Source: Pseudomonas migulae NBRC 103157 (lineage in GTDB: Bacteria; Pseudomonadota; Gammaproteobacteria; Pseudomonadales; Pseudomonadaceae). From it: 64,000 nucleotides of DNA. Below are positions 55,595 through 64,000 of the stretch, one piece after another. Every line of letters starts with the position of its first letter. Positions within the stretch are counted from its first letter, which is position 1. The stretch is taken from the NCBI RefSeq assembly GCF_002091715.1, contig NZ_BDAG01000012.1, forward strand, positions 1-64,000, given 5' to 3'. The position numbers and the translations under genes were made by a program. Below the pieces are notes generated by a model, which was not told where the DNA came from, did no database searches, and was given only the letters and a program-made list of their open reading frames with translations.

Positions 55595-57205
55595 CTAACA
55601 CACTGCAATATGGGAATCGGCTCGCGGCTCGGTGCCGCCGCACAGCACACCCGTGTCCGGGTCGCGGATGATAATCTGCCCTCGGCCATAGTTGATCAGG
55701 TCGCAATCAACCTGAATCTGGTGTCCGCGCCGTGCCAGCGAAGCGGCCAAGTCACGAGACGCCCCGTGTTCGATGCCGACCTTCATTTCCCCCAGCCATT
55801 GCCACCGCGGAGCGTCCAGCGCGGCTTGGGGGTTGAGACCAAAATCAACCAGATTCATGACCATCTGCACATGGCCTTGGGGTTGCATATACCCCCCCAT
55901 AACGCCGAACGGTCCCACCGGTACGTCGCCTTTGCTGATGAAACCGGGAATGATCGTATGAAAGGTTTTTTTGCCCGGAACCAGGCAGTTGGCGTGCTCG
56001 GGATCGAGACTGAATTCCTGCCCGCGGTTCTGCAAGGCGATGCCGCTGTCGGGCAGCACCACACCGGAACCGAAGCCGTGGTAGTTGCTCTGGATAAAGG
56101 AGACCATATTGCCCTCCGCATCCGCCGCGGCCAGATACACCGTACCACTGGAGTGGGGGGTGCCGGGCTTGGGAGTCTGAGCTTGATCAACGATCTGTTC
56201 ACGGCGCTGGCTACTGTAGGCATCGCTGAGAAGGTCAGCCACCGCCACACGCATGTGCAGCGGATCGGTGATGTAATGCAGGCCGTCGCTGTAGGCCAGC
56301 TTCATGGCTTCCAACTGACGATGCCAGGTCTGCTGGCTGTCTCGGTGGTCGAAGTCGAAGCCCTGAAGGATTTTCAGGGTCATCAGGGCCACCAGCCCTT
56401 GCCCGCTTGGGGGGATTTCCCACACATCGTAGCCGCGGTAGTTGATGCTGATCGGATCCACCCATTGAGCGCGATAGTCCCGCAGGTCGCTGGCTCGCAG
56501 GTAGCCGCCGGTGGCGCGGGAATGGGCATCCAGACGCTGAGCCAGGTCGCCGCGATAGAGACTTTCGCAAGCGCTGTCCGCCAGTTCTTCAAGCGTTCGG
56601 GCTTGCGCCGGGTTGCGGAATAATTCACCGGCCTTTGGCGCACGACCTTCAATCAGGAACGTGTCGAACCAGACGTCGAGCACTGGGTCTCGATGGGGGC
56701 CGAATTCATCCAGAGCGGTCTGCCATTGTCGGGCGACCACCGGTGACAGTGGAAAGCCATCCCGGGCCAGACTGATGGCGGGCTGCAGCAACTCGGCAAA
56801 GGGCAGCTTGCCGAAACGTTTGGACAGCTCCGCCCAGGCCGAAGGGCAACCGGGCACCGTGACCGGCGTCCAGCCATAAAGCGGCATCTGCTCGTGACCA
56901 CTCGCTTTGACGGCATCAATAGTCAGTGCCGCCGGCGCGTGGCCGTTGCCGTTGAGTCCGTGTAATCGGCCTTTGCTCCAGACCAGGGCGAAGGCGTCGC
57001 CGCCCAAGCCGCAGCCAGTGGGTTCAACCACAGTAAGCGCTGCTGCCGTGGCAATCGCGGCATCAATCGCATTGCCCCCTTTGCGCATGATCTCGATGCC
57101 GGCCTCGGCAGCCAGTGGCTGTGAAGCCGCGACCATGCCACGGCGGGCAAACACGCTCTGACGTTGCGACGGATAGGGATATTCGTGGGCAGAAAATTTC
57201 AACAT
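55595..57205 (-). CDS. Gamma-glutamyltransferase-family hydrolase
   Basis: A 536-residue Ntn-hydrolase. The conserved N-terminal MVAASQPLAAEAGIEIMRKGGNAIDAAIATA is seen, then the processing and catalytic threonine in SSGTVYLAAADAEGNMVSF and the C-terminal YMQPQGHVQM. There is no signal peptide, unlike the periplasmic Ggt, so the enzyme is probably cytoplasmic. It is last behind an ABC transporter for polar amino acids, suggesting it splits an imported gamma-glutamyl or similar amide. ATG at 57205 is chosen over 57226. Confidence 0.88.
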   Translation of the reverse strand: MLKFSAHEYPYPSQRQSVFARRGMVAASQPLAAEAGIEIMRKGGNAIDAAIATAAALTVVEPTGCGLGGDAFALVWSKGRLHGLNGNGHAPAALTIDAVKASGHEQMPLYGWTPVTVPGCPSAWAELSKRFGKLPFAELLQPAISLARDGFPLSPVVARQWQTALDEFGPHRDPVLDVWFDTFLIEGRAPKAGELFRNPAQARTLEELADSACESLYRGDLAQRLDAHSRATGGYLRASDLRDYRAQWVDPISINYRGYDVWEIPPSGQGLVALMTLKILQGFDFDHRDSQQTWHRQLEAMKLAYSDGLHYITDPLHMRVAVADLLSDAYSSQRREQIVDQAQTPKPGTPHSSGTVYLAAADAEGNMVSFIQSNYHGFGSGVVLPDSGIALQNRGQEFSLDPEHANCLVPGKKTFHTIIPGFISKGDVPVGPFGVMGGYMQPQGHVQMVMNLVDFGLNPQAALDAPRWQWLGEMKVGIEHGASRDLAASLARRGHQIQVDCDLINYGRGQIIIRDPDTGVLCGGTEPRADSHIAVC

Positions 57206-57288
57206 GGCAAAAGTTCTTCCAAACAAGGATTCATTGGCCGCAGGTGTCCGGTTTCATTGCCGGGTGAAAAAAGACCCGACTGAGAAGG

Positions 57289-58068
57289 TCAAAGCACGCG
57301 ACTGAGAAAGGCCTGGGTTCGCGGGTGAGTCGGTCGACTGAAGATCTGTTCCGGCGGCCCCTGTTCGATCAGTTCCCCCTGATCGAGGACCACCACGCGG
57401 TCAGCGACTTCTCGGGCAAAACCCATTTCATGGGTGACCACCACCATGGTCATGCCGTCATCGGCCAACTGTTTCATCACCTGCAACACCTCACCGACGG
57501 TCTCCGGATCGAGGGCGCTGGTGGGCTCGTCGAACAGCATGGCCTGGGGTTTCATCGCCAACGCCCGGGCGATGGCCACGCGCTGTTGCTGTCCACCGGA
57601 CAACATCGACGGGTAATGCATGGCCTTGTCCGCCAGACCGACCCGCGCGAGCAAGGCCCGGGCCTGTTCCAACGCTTCGGCGCGTGGCACGCCGAGCACC
57701 TGGATCGGTGCCTCGATGATATTTTCCAGCGCGGTCATGTGGGGGAACAGATTGAAACGCTGGAAGACCATACCGATGTCCCGACGCTGGCGAGCGATGT
57801 TGCGCTCGGAGTCGCGCACCAGGCTGCCATCTGCGCGCTCGCGGTAACCCATGGAGCGACCGTTGACGCGAATGCGCCCACCCTGAATGTCTTCCAGCAG
57901 ATTGATACAGCGAATGAAGGTGGTTTTGCCTGAACCCGAGGCGCCGATCAACACCACCACTTCACCGCGCCGCACCTGCAAGGAAATCCCCTTTAGAATC
58001 TCCAGGTCACCGAAGGACTTGTGAATGTCCAGGGCCTCGATGATCAGTTCTTCACTTTTGTGCGCCAT
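57289..58068 (-). CDS. Polar amino acid ABC transporter ATPase
   Basis: A 259-residue ATPase. Walker A is [13 protein letters not shown], the signature [15 protein letters not shown], Walker [13 protein letters not shown], and the H-loop [14 protein letters not shown]. It belongs to the GlnQ/HisP group. Starts two bases after the permease stop, so translation is coupled. Substrate from neighbours: an amino acid or gamma-glutamyl compound. Confidence 0.93.
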   Translation of the reverse strand: MAHKSEELIIEALDIHKSFGDLEILKGISLQVRRGEVVVLIGASGSGKTTFIRCINLLEDIQGGRIRVNGRSMGYRERADGSLVRDSERNIARQRRDIGMVFQRFNLFPHMTALENIIEAPIQVLGVPRAEALEQARALLARVGLADKAMHYPSMLSGGQQQRVAIARALAMKPQAMLFDEPTSALDPETVGEVLQVMKQLADDGMTMVVVTHEMGFAREVADRVVVLDQGELIEQGPPEQIFSRPTHPRTQAFLSRVL

Positions 58069-58070
58069 GC

Positions 58071-58844
58071 TTAACGCCCCCTCAGCAATTTCAGAGTGCC
58101 GCGGCCGAACATGCGGCTACCAGCCGCTGGCGGTGCGGGTCGATCGGACTGTCCGAAACGCGCCTCCAACCAACGCTGGAAGAAGCCCCAAAGGGTGGTC
58201 AGCAGCAGGAAATAAATCGCCACCACCAGGTAGAGTTCAAATACCCGGAATGTCGCCGAGGTGACCATTTGCGTGCTCAGCAGCAATTCCTGCACGCCAA
58301 TCACACTGACCAGCGTCGTATTCTTGAGCATCACGTTGAACTCGTTGCCCAGCGGAGGAACGATGACCCGGAACGCCTGAGGCAGAACGATTCGCCGCAT
58401 CAGTTTGGCGAAGGTCATGCCCAGCGAACGCCCAGCCTCGTATTGCCCCTTGTCCACGGCGCCGATCCCCGCGCGGATGATCTCGGCCATGTAGGCGCCT
58501 TCGTTCAGGCCCAGGGCGATGATCGCAGCCTGAATGTTGCCAGGCACCACCAGACCCAACAGCTCCACGTCCTCGAAACGGAAGATCCCGCCGGCGGCCA
58601 ATGCGGTGTAGAGAAAAACGATCTGCACCAACAGCGGCGTGCCGCGCATCAGCCACACGTAAAACCGTACCGGCAGGTTGAGTAGCGGGTTGCGCGACAG
58701 ACGCATCAGCGCCGCCGCCAGCCCCAGTACACAGCCTAACGCCATCGCCAGCACACTGATCAGACAGGTCAGCCAAAGTCCGGTGAGGTAAACCCCGCTG
58801 GGCTGCAACAGGTATTGCCAGAACACATCCCAATTGAAATTCAT
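58071..58844 (-). CDS. Polar amino acid ABC transporter permease
   Basis: About 257 residues with five membrane helices and the HisM-type coupling loop [34 protein letters not shown] (about 140-175), which contacts the ATPase. The ATG at 58844 has GAGGTGA six bases ahead. Between the binding protein and ATPase genes. Confidence 0.93.
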   Translation of the reverse strand: MNFNWDVFWQYLLQPSGVYLTGLWLTCLISVLAMALGCVLGLAAALMRLSRNPLLNLPVRFYVWLMRGTPLLVQIVFLYTALAAGGIFRFEDVELLGLVVPGNIQAAIIALGLNEGAYMAEIIRAGIGAVDKGQYEAGRSLGMTFAKLMRRIVLPQAFRVIVPPLGNEFNVMLKNTTLVSVIGVQELLLSTQMVTSATFRVFELYLVVAIYFLLLTTLWGFFQRWLEARFGQSDRPAPPAAGSRMFGRGTLKLLRGR

Positions 58845-58856
58845 CAAGCGTTCACC

Positions 58857-59663
58857 TCAGTCGAGTGTGTCGCTGGAAACATGCCATTTGCTCAGCAACT
58901 GCACGTAACTGTCATCGCTGCGCATGTCAGTGATGATCTGTTGTACCGCTGCAGTGAGCTGCGGATCATCCTTGCGAATTCCCAAGCCAGTGAGAATCCG
59001 GCTGAAGGCCGGCACCCCTTCCTCGAACAGATCAGGCGCCATGGCGGCGTAGTAACCGGCGGTTTCCACGGTGGTACCGTAAGCGTCTACCTGACTGATG
59101 CGCAGCGCCTGAAAGGCATCAGTATCGCTGTTGTAGACCACCAGTTTCATTGGGGTCTTGCCAGCCTTGGTCAGCTTTTCGTTTTCGGCGTCCAGCAGAG
59201 TCTTGATCGTCGAGCCATTGAGTACTGCCACCTTGTGCCCGGACAGTCCATCCAGGGTTTTGATGCCCTTGGGATTGCCTTTCGGGACGACCACTGACTG
59301 GCTGGAATACATGTAGTTGACGATGTCGATCACCTCCCGCCGTTCGGGCTTGTCGAACAGCTGATCAACGATCATGTCGCACTGCTGGGCGAGCAATGCC
59401 GGCAGCAGCCCGGAGAAAGGAATGACCCGCCATTGCACCGGTTTGTTTCCCAGGCGCTTGGCGATTTCGAGCCCCAGATCGACCGTCAGGCCCCTGGGTT
59501 TTTGCGCCTCATCGAAAGACACCAAGGGCGGTGAATCCATGCCCGAGCAATACGTGAGTTTGTCGACCTTTTGCAGTCGCTCCGGCACCTGGGGCGCGGC
59601 AACCGCCCACTGTGCACAGAGCCCGAGGGATACAGCCGCAAGTAACATATGGCGTTTATGCAT
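58857..59663 (-). CDS. Amino acid ABC transporter binding protein
   Basis: A 268-residue periplasmic receptor (family 3). Signal peptide of about 22 residues ends AVAAP. The mature start (KLTYCSGMDSPPLVSFDEAQKPRGLTVDLGLEIAKRLG) and CDMIVDQLFDKPERREVIDIVNYMYSS are the two ligand-binding lobes of the polar amino acid type. No single residue tells the ligand. It is first transporter gene after the GntR regulator. Confidence 0.9.
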   Translation of the reverse strand: MHKRHMLLAAVSLGLCAQWAVAAPQVPERLQKVDKLTYCSGMDSPPLVSFDEAQKPRGLTVDLGLEIAKRLGNKPVQWRVIPFSGLLPALLAQQCDMIVDQLFDKPERREVIDIVNYMYSSQSVVVPKGNPKGIKTLDGLSGHKVAVLNGSTIKTLLDAENEKLTKAGKTPMKLVVYNSDTDAFQALRISQVDAYGTTVETAGYYAAMAPDLFEEGVPAFSRILTGLGIRKDDPQLTAAVQQIITDMRSDDSYVQLLSKWHVSSDTLD

Positions 59664-59735
59664 GACGAGACACTCCAGTTGTTTAGTAACGGGGCAGTAC
59701 TCAAAGTCAAAACACTGTCGGGTTTAAGCCCGATT

Positions 59736-60404
59736 CTATTTTTCCGATTGCAGAAACTGGATCAGCGCCGGCACCGTACCCTCGATGTGCTCGCGCACTA
59801 TTGCCTCCGCCCGGTCGACATCGCCTGAGCGAATGGCATCAAGGATCACCGCGTGCTCCTGGCGAGCGCTCAAAGGTTTTTCGCTGTGTTGCAGCCACAG
59901 GCGCATTGGCGCCTCGATCAGCGAGTACAGTGCAGATATCTGCTTCATCAGCCGAGGGCGACCGCTGAGGCTGCACAGATATTCATGGAAAGCCCGATGA
60001 AGTCGGACCCACTCGGCGCTTTCGTCGCGGTAGTCATCCATCTCGTCCAGCATGCGTTCCAGAGCCGCCAGCTGGCGCTCACCGATCTTGCCCACGGCCA
60101 CGCGAATGGCCAGCCCCTCCAGGGCACTGCGCATCTCGAAGACTTCGTGCAATTCGTCGAAATCCAGGCCACTGACTATGGCCCCGCGGTTAGGCCGCAG
60201 GGTGACGAGGCCTTGAGCATCGAGACGGCGAAAGGCTTCGCGCACTGGCATCCGGCTCATGCCGACTTCGCTGGCAATGTCCTCAGCGATCAGACGGTCG
60301 CCTTTGCGGTAACGACCGCCACAGATCGCTTCCAGCAGAAAGTTGTAAGCCTCCTCCTCGGCGGTCAGGGGCTGACGTTCAACGTAGGTGGGAGCGAATT
60401 GCAT
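59736..60404 (-). CDS. GntR-family regulator of the ABC/GGT operon
   Basis: A 222-residue FadR-subfamily regulator: winged helix at about 15-75 (LLEAICGGRYRKGDRLIAEDIASEVGMSRMPVREAFRRLDAQGLV, shown with breaks) and an FCD effector domain with FDELHEVFEMRSALEGLAIRVA. The closest structure is that of the VanR protein in this window, though sequence is distinct. A dyad at 60425-60448 lies just upstream and could be its own operator. Confidence 0.88.
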   Translation of the reverse strand: MQFAPTYVERQPLTAEEEAYNFLLEAICGGRYRKGDRLIAEDIASEVGMSRMPVREAFRRLDAQGLVTLRPNRGAIVSGLDFDELHEVFEMRSALEGLAIRVAVGKIGERQLAALERMLDEMDDYRDESAEWVRLHRAFHEYLCSLSGRPRLMKQISALYSLIEAPMRLWLQHSEKPLSARQEHAVILDAIRSGDVDRAEAIVREHIEGTVPALIQFLQSEK

Positions 60405-60424
60405 AAAGTCACCTTTTGCAGTTT

Positions 60425-60448
60425 TGTATCCAATTATTCATGGATTCA
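60425..60448. promoter_or_regulatory. GntR-type dyad upstream of the regulator
   Basis: TGTATCCA-N8-TGGATTCA, an imperfect inverted repeat (7 of 8 positions) 21 bases before the GntR gene. The 60405-60762 stretch also contains TGGTATCCA near 60600 and the homopolymer tract at 60728-60742, but no gene. Confidence 0.45.
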
Positions 60449-60727
60449 AAAAGGCAGAAACCGTGCCAGCCTGCCAAGAATTGCCTCAAGTTATTAATTG
60501 GAAAGGAGTTTCGACTAAAAAACTGGTGATCTTTAGATCGGCGTGACACTCGCCGTGTGCTACGAAATGGCCCAGCGCGCCCCAAAATGGGTGAATAATG
60601 GTATCCAGGTAACAGCTCATTTCGCCTCCGAAGGCTTTCTTTCTAGCGAAAGAGCGCACTACAGAAATTAGCGCTTTAAAAGTTTTACTCGATTAAGTAT
60701 TTTGCATGGATGATTGGGCGACATCCG

Positions 60728-60742
60728 CCCCCCCCCCTTTTT
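60728..60742 (+). repeat. Ten-C then five-T tract in a gene leader
   Basis: Ten consecutive C bases (60728-60737) run into TTTTT, ending 20 bases before the GTG start of the TetR gene. Long homopolymers of this kind are prone to slippage. Confidence 0.6.
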
Positions 60743-60762
60743 CATAGCGACAGGGACCTCCC

Positions 60763-61374
60763 GTGAGCGGACTACGTGAACGTCAGAAAGTCGAACGACG
60801 CCAAGCCATCAGCAAGGCGGCGATCGAATTGTTTGAGCGCCAGGGTTTCCAGAACACCACCATCGAACAAATCGCCAACCAAGCCGGGGTGTCGGCGCCC
60901 ACCGTGTTCAAGTACTTCGGTAACAAGCAGGAAATCATTCTGGAAATCCTGCACGACGCCGACCAGCGAGCACTCAAGGACGCCCGCAGCCAGATGCCCG
61001 ACATCAAAGATCCGGTCGATGCCATGTGTTACCTGGAGCGGCGGCTGACCGGTTACGCACTGGAGGTCATGCACCCCAGCCTCTGGCGTGAACTGCTGCC
61101 ACTGATCCTGTTTGGCGGCGACAACGGACTGCCCGAAGGCTATCGCGCCATGAACGATGCGCTCCGGGCTGAAATCAGTGGATTGCTCAGAGAGCTGCAA
61201 CAGGCTGGCAAGCTACGCACTGACCTCAACGTCGACCTGGCCGCTTTCCTGTTGAACGACTATTCACACCTGCAGTTGTTCAGGCTGGTCAACCAGGAAC
61301 CGCCGGATGTCGAGTCCCACTCCGCTCAGGTAAGGCATATTACCGAGCTGCTCTTTTACGGCATGCGGGCCTGA
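60763..61374 (+). CDS. TetR/AcrR-family regulator
   Basis: A 203-residue protein with the TetR helix-turn-helix at about 10-60 (RQAISKAAIELFERQGFQNTTIEQIANQAGVSAPTVFKYFGNKQEII, shown with breaks). The ligand domain is helical and not diagnostic. It starts at a GTG; no other ribosome site is clear. The aldo/keto reductase gene follows 89 bases later in the same direction, so it may be its target or operon partner. Expression may be altered by the C10 tract in its leader. Confidence 0.85.
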   Translation: MSGLRERQKVERRQAISKAAIELFERQGFQNTTIEQIANQAGVSAPTVFKYFGNKQEIILEILHDADQRALKDARSQMPDIKDPVDAMCYLERRLTGYALEVMHPSLWRELLPLILFGGDNGLPEGYRAMNDALRAEISGLLRELQQAGKLRTDLNVDLAAFLLNDYSHLQLFRLVNQEPPDVESHSAQVRHITELLFYGMRA

Positions 61375-61463
61375 GAAAACACACAGATGCAACCACCTCG
61401 CAGGGTGTATGGCTGAAGGCCAAACACCAGAGGGGCGATTATTAAATCGAACGGCGGACCGGT

Positions 61464-62417
61464 ATGAAAAAAGATAATTCGAGCAGTTCAACGATGGAGA
61501 GTTCACGCCTGGTGCTGGGCGGCAATGTCTTTGGCTGGACCGTCAACGAACAAGATTCGCTGAATCTACTCGACGCAGCGTTTGAACTCGGCATCAACAC
61601 CTTTGATACCGCAGACGCCTATTCCATCTGGGCCAGTGGCAATAGCGGCGGCGAGTCGGAAGCCATCATTGGCAAATGGCTGAGTCAGAACAGCCACCGG
61701 CGTAGTGAAGTGAAGATTATCACCAAGGTCGGGGCCGAACTCTCGCCCGATCAACACGGGCTCTCGAAAGGCAGAATCCTGCAAGCCGTGGATGATTCGC
61801 TGCGTCGACTGCGAACCGATTACATCGATTTGTACTTCTCCCACTACCCGGATGCCTCGACAGCGCACGAGGAAACCCTGGAGACTTACAGCACGTTGAT
61901 CGCCTGCGGCAAAGTTCGCTCGATCGGCGCATCCAACTACACCCTGGAAGATCTACAGGCCGCGAAATCCTCTGCCGATCGCCACGCCCTGCCCCATTAC
62001 GCCTGCCTTCAGGTGGAGTACAACCTCTATGATCGCCATGACTTCGAACAGCAGTTGCGTTCTTTTGCCCTGGCCGAGGGTTGCGAGGTCCTGACTTACT
62101 TCAGCCTTGCGTCGGGTTTCCTCAGTGGCAAATACAAAGGCCTGAATGATCTGACGCATAGTGCTCGCCGCGAGGACCTGGAAAAGTACTTCGATGAGCG
62201 CGGCATGCGCATTTTGCACGCTCTGCATCAGGTGGCGCAGGAGCAGCAAGTCTCACCTGCGGAAATCGCCTTGGCCTGGGTCATGCACCAACCCGGCATT
62301 ACCTCTGCCATTGCGAGTGCCACCAACCTGGAACAACTAAACAGCCTGGCGCGCTCGACGCAGCTGAGGCTGGATGCTCAAACCCTTGAGCGACTAGACC
62401 TCGCCAGTCTCCTTTAA
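61464..62417 (+). CDS. Aldo/keto reductase
   Basis: A 317-residue TIM-barrel NADPH reductase. The catalytic tetrad is visible as D and Y in NTFDTADAYSIWASG, K in IITKVG and H in YFSHYPD. The family clears aldehydes and ketones. The ATG at 61464 has only a weak ribosome site; an in-frame ATG at 61494 is an alternative. It follows the TetR gene, which may control it. Substrate unknown. Confidence 0.88.
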   Translation: MKKDNSSSSTMESSRLVLGGNVFGWTVNEQDSLNLLDAAFELGINTFDTADAYSIWASGNSGGESEAIIGKWLSQNSHRRSEVKIITKVGAELSPDQHGLSKGRILQAVDDSLRRLRTDYIDLYFSHYPDASTAHEETLETYSTLIACGKVRSIGASNYTLEDLQAAKSSADRHALPHYACLQVEYNLYDRHDFEQQLRSFALAEGCEVLTYFSLASGFLSGKYKGLNDLTHSARREDLEKYFDERGMRILHALHQVAQEQQVSPAEIALAWVMHQPGITSAIASATNLEQLNSLARSTQLRLDAQTLERLDLASLL

Positions 62418-62479
62418 GACTGGCTGTACGCGATAGCCCAGGCACGTGGCTGGCATGACCGGCCACAGCGCCCCTCACC

Positions 62480-64000
62480 TCAGGTCTTGAAACGCTCCAG
62501 CAAACGTCCTTGCTCTGTGGCCTGTCCACTGACCTCGGCGATGCGCTGCGCCGATTCACGTGCGCTGACCGTCAGGTCCTCGCTGAGCTGGCGGATGCGA
62601 CCGACCGAATGGTTGATCTGCTCCGACACTGCGCTCTGTTCTTCGGCAGCACTGGCAATCTGGACGTTCATCTGAGCCACCCGACCTATGCCTTCACCGA
62701 CGCCGTACAGCGACTCGACTAACGCACCAAATAGCGCCGCCAGTTCCTTGCCGAGATTCTGATTCAGACTCATCGAATGCACGACGCCGACGGTATCCTG
62801 CTGCAGGTCTTCGATGATCGAGCGCGTTTCCTGGATCGAGTCCTGAATGCGGCTGGACAGGTTGCGCACCTCATCGGCCACCACGGCAAACCCTCTTCCA
62901 TATTCACCAGCCCGTGCAGCCTCGATCGCTGCGTTGAGCGCCAGCAGGTTGGTCTGTTCGGCGATGTCGCGGATGATGTCGAGGACGCTGCCGATCTTTT
63001 CGCTCTTGACGGACAGCTGGTTGACCTGACGGTTAGCGTTGGCCAGATCCTCGCCCTGACGGGCAACTATTTGGGTGGTTCTTTCGATCAGCCCCGTGCC
63101 GTCATCGATGGCCTGCAAAATAGCCCCCGTCGCTTCCGACGCCGATGCGGTATTGCGAGCAATCTCCTGCGCCGAAAGGTTCATCTGGTACATAGCCGTT
63201 GCGACCTGATCGATGTCCTGGCGTTGGTGCTCCATGGTTTGCAAGTTGGCGGTGCTGCCTTGGGCAGATATGGCCGCCGCCGCCCGCAACGCGGTCATCG
63301 AGCCCTTGAGCCGGGTGACGATAGGCTGCAATACATCAAGAAAAGCGTTTAGCCCGCTGGCCACCCCGCCCAGTTCGTCGGCACGGGCGTAGTCCAGGCG
63401 CTTGACCAGATCGCCTTCGCCACGGGCGAGATCGTCGGCCATCCGCGACATTGCCTGCAGTGGTCGTACGATGCTCCGGGACGCGAGCCAGATCACCACC
63501 AGTCCAAAAACCATCAGCGCCAAGCCCATCAGCACCTCCTTTTTCACGGCCCCGAGCAGGTAGTCATTCATCGTTTCGTGCAACTTAAGCAGCGGTGCGA
63601 ACATCTGCTTCGAGGGTACCTTGACCACAATGCGCCAGGGCTCAGCCCCTGGAATGGGTGAGAACGTCTGACTGACGAGCAAATCCTGCAGCGGTCGTGA
63701 TTGTCCTGGCAATAATGCGGAAGACTCCACGCTAGGTTCCTTGAATTGACCGCCCAGTGCATCCTTGTCCAGCGTACTGCCAGCAACCAGTCCAGAGGCG
63801 CTGACAATCCACACATCCCCACCCTGCCCCGGCAAGCCTGCCTTGGCGACCAGGGATAAGGCTTGAATCTGGCTTAACTGAATGTCTATACCCAGCACCG
63901 CCACCACGCGACCGTGATCGATCACTGGCAGGGTCAGCGAGGTCATGAGAATCGGACTGCCAGAGGCATCATCGAGATAGGGATTCAGCAGACAAGGCTG
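62480..64000 (-). CDS. Methyl-accepting chemotaxis receptor, 5' end cut by the window
   Basis: The reading frame stays open to the window end, giving at least 506 residues. The outermost visible part ([19 protein letters not shown], then [22 protein letters not shown]) is the C-terminal half of a dCache sensing domain. A membrane helix [18 protein letters not shown] is followed by a HAMP domain and the signalling hairpin with [37 protein letters not shown]. The ligand is not readable. The start codon lies beyond the window. Confidence 0.92.
   Translation of the reverse strand, partial: QPCLLNPYLDDASGSPILMTSLTLPVIDHGRVVAVLGIDIQLSQIQALSLVAKAGLPGQGGDVWIVSASGLVAGSTLDKDALGGQFKEPSVESSALLPGQSRPLQDLLVSQTFSPIPGAEPWRIVVKVPSKQMFAPLLKLHETMNDYLLGAVKKEVLMGLALMVFGLVVIWLASRSIVRPLQAMSRMADDLARGEGDLVKRLDYARADELGGVASGLNAFLDVLQPIVTRLKGSMTALRAAAAISAQGSTANLQTMEHQRQDIDQVATAMYQMNLSAQEIARNTASASEATGAILQAIDDGTGLIERTTQIVARQGEDLANANRQVNQLSVKSEKIGSVLDIIRDIAEQTNLLALNAAIEAARAGEYGRGFAVVADEVRNLSSRIQDSIQETRSIIEDLQQDTVGVVHSMSLNQNLGKELAALFGALVESLYGVGEGIGRVAQMNVQIASAAEEQSAVSEQINHSVGRIRQLSEDLTVSARESAQRIAEVSGQATEQGRLLERFKT

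Noticed and set aside
55223..56623. 466-residue plus-strand frame over MFS end and GGT
   Set aside because: It crosses a clear bidirectional terminator and two real genes.

Overview
The window is chromosomal DNA of a Pseudomonas, most likely of the P. fluorescens/P. putida lineages. The evidence is high-GC coding density, an OprD porin, an OprI-like lipoprotein, a fluorescens-type REP pair, FNR/Anr-type boxes and a P. putida-style ferulate/vanillate gene set. No rRNA, intact tRNA, CRISPR array, transposase or phage structural gene was seen.

Layout. 0-8.4 kb is ordinary accessory content: nitronate monooxygenase, modABC behind a ModE-like box, DNA topoisomerase IB, three small unknown proteins with several hairpin terminators, and a divergent TetR/NmrA pair sharing an operator. 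8.4-14.7 kb (minus strand) looks like one seven-gene operon: thermostable-hemolysin-family protein, AMP-forming ligase, haem-oxygenase-like diiron protein, short-chain dehydrogenase, periplasmic TPR-like protein, response regulator and histidine kinase. A cytochrome b561 gene diverges from it, and the shared promoter region carries two inverted copies of a 17-bp site. This looks like an uncharacterised small-molecule pathway with its own two-component control.

15.5-31.5 kb is a low-oxygen island. Eleven FNR/Anr-like boxes (TTGAT-N4-ATCAA type) sit in front of Hsp20, a beta-CASP nuclease, five tandem-domain universal stress proteins, an OprI-like lipoprotein, a potassium-channel protein, phosphoketolase, a four-cysteine FNR paralogue followed by an alcohol dehydrogenase, a GNAT acetyltransferase, and a second alcohol dehydrogenase followed by an MgtC/DUF4010 membrane protein. 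Most boxes lie where a class II activator site would put the transcript start 25-110 bases ahead of the gene. A terminator and a tRNA-Leu-like 3' remnant at 31.56 kb separate this island from the next block.

31.8-55.5 kb is a lignin-monomer catabolic block: an RND/YCF48/DUF1329/DUF1302 envelope set, coniferyl alcohol dehydrogenase (calA) and an aldehyde dehydrogenase behind a sigma-54 promoter, a divergent XylR/DmpR-like activator, vanAB with vanR, aat-fcs-vdh-ech with the MarR regulator ferR, an OprD porin and an aromatic-acid MFS importer. Together these can take coniferyl alcohol through ferulate, feruloyl-CoA, vanillin and vanillate to protocatechuate; ring cleavage genes are not in the window.

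55.6-64 kb holds a GntR-regulated polar amino-acid ABC transporter followed by a gamma-glutamyltransferase-like enzyme, a TetR gene with a ten-C tract in its leader, an aldo/keto reductase, and a chemotaxis receptor cut by the window end.
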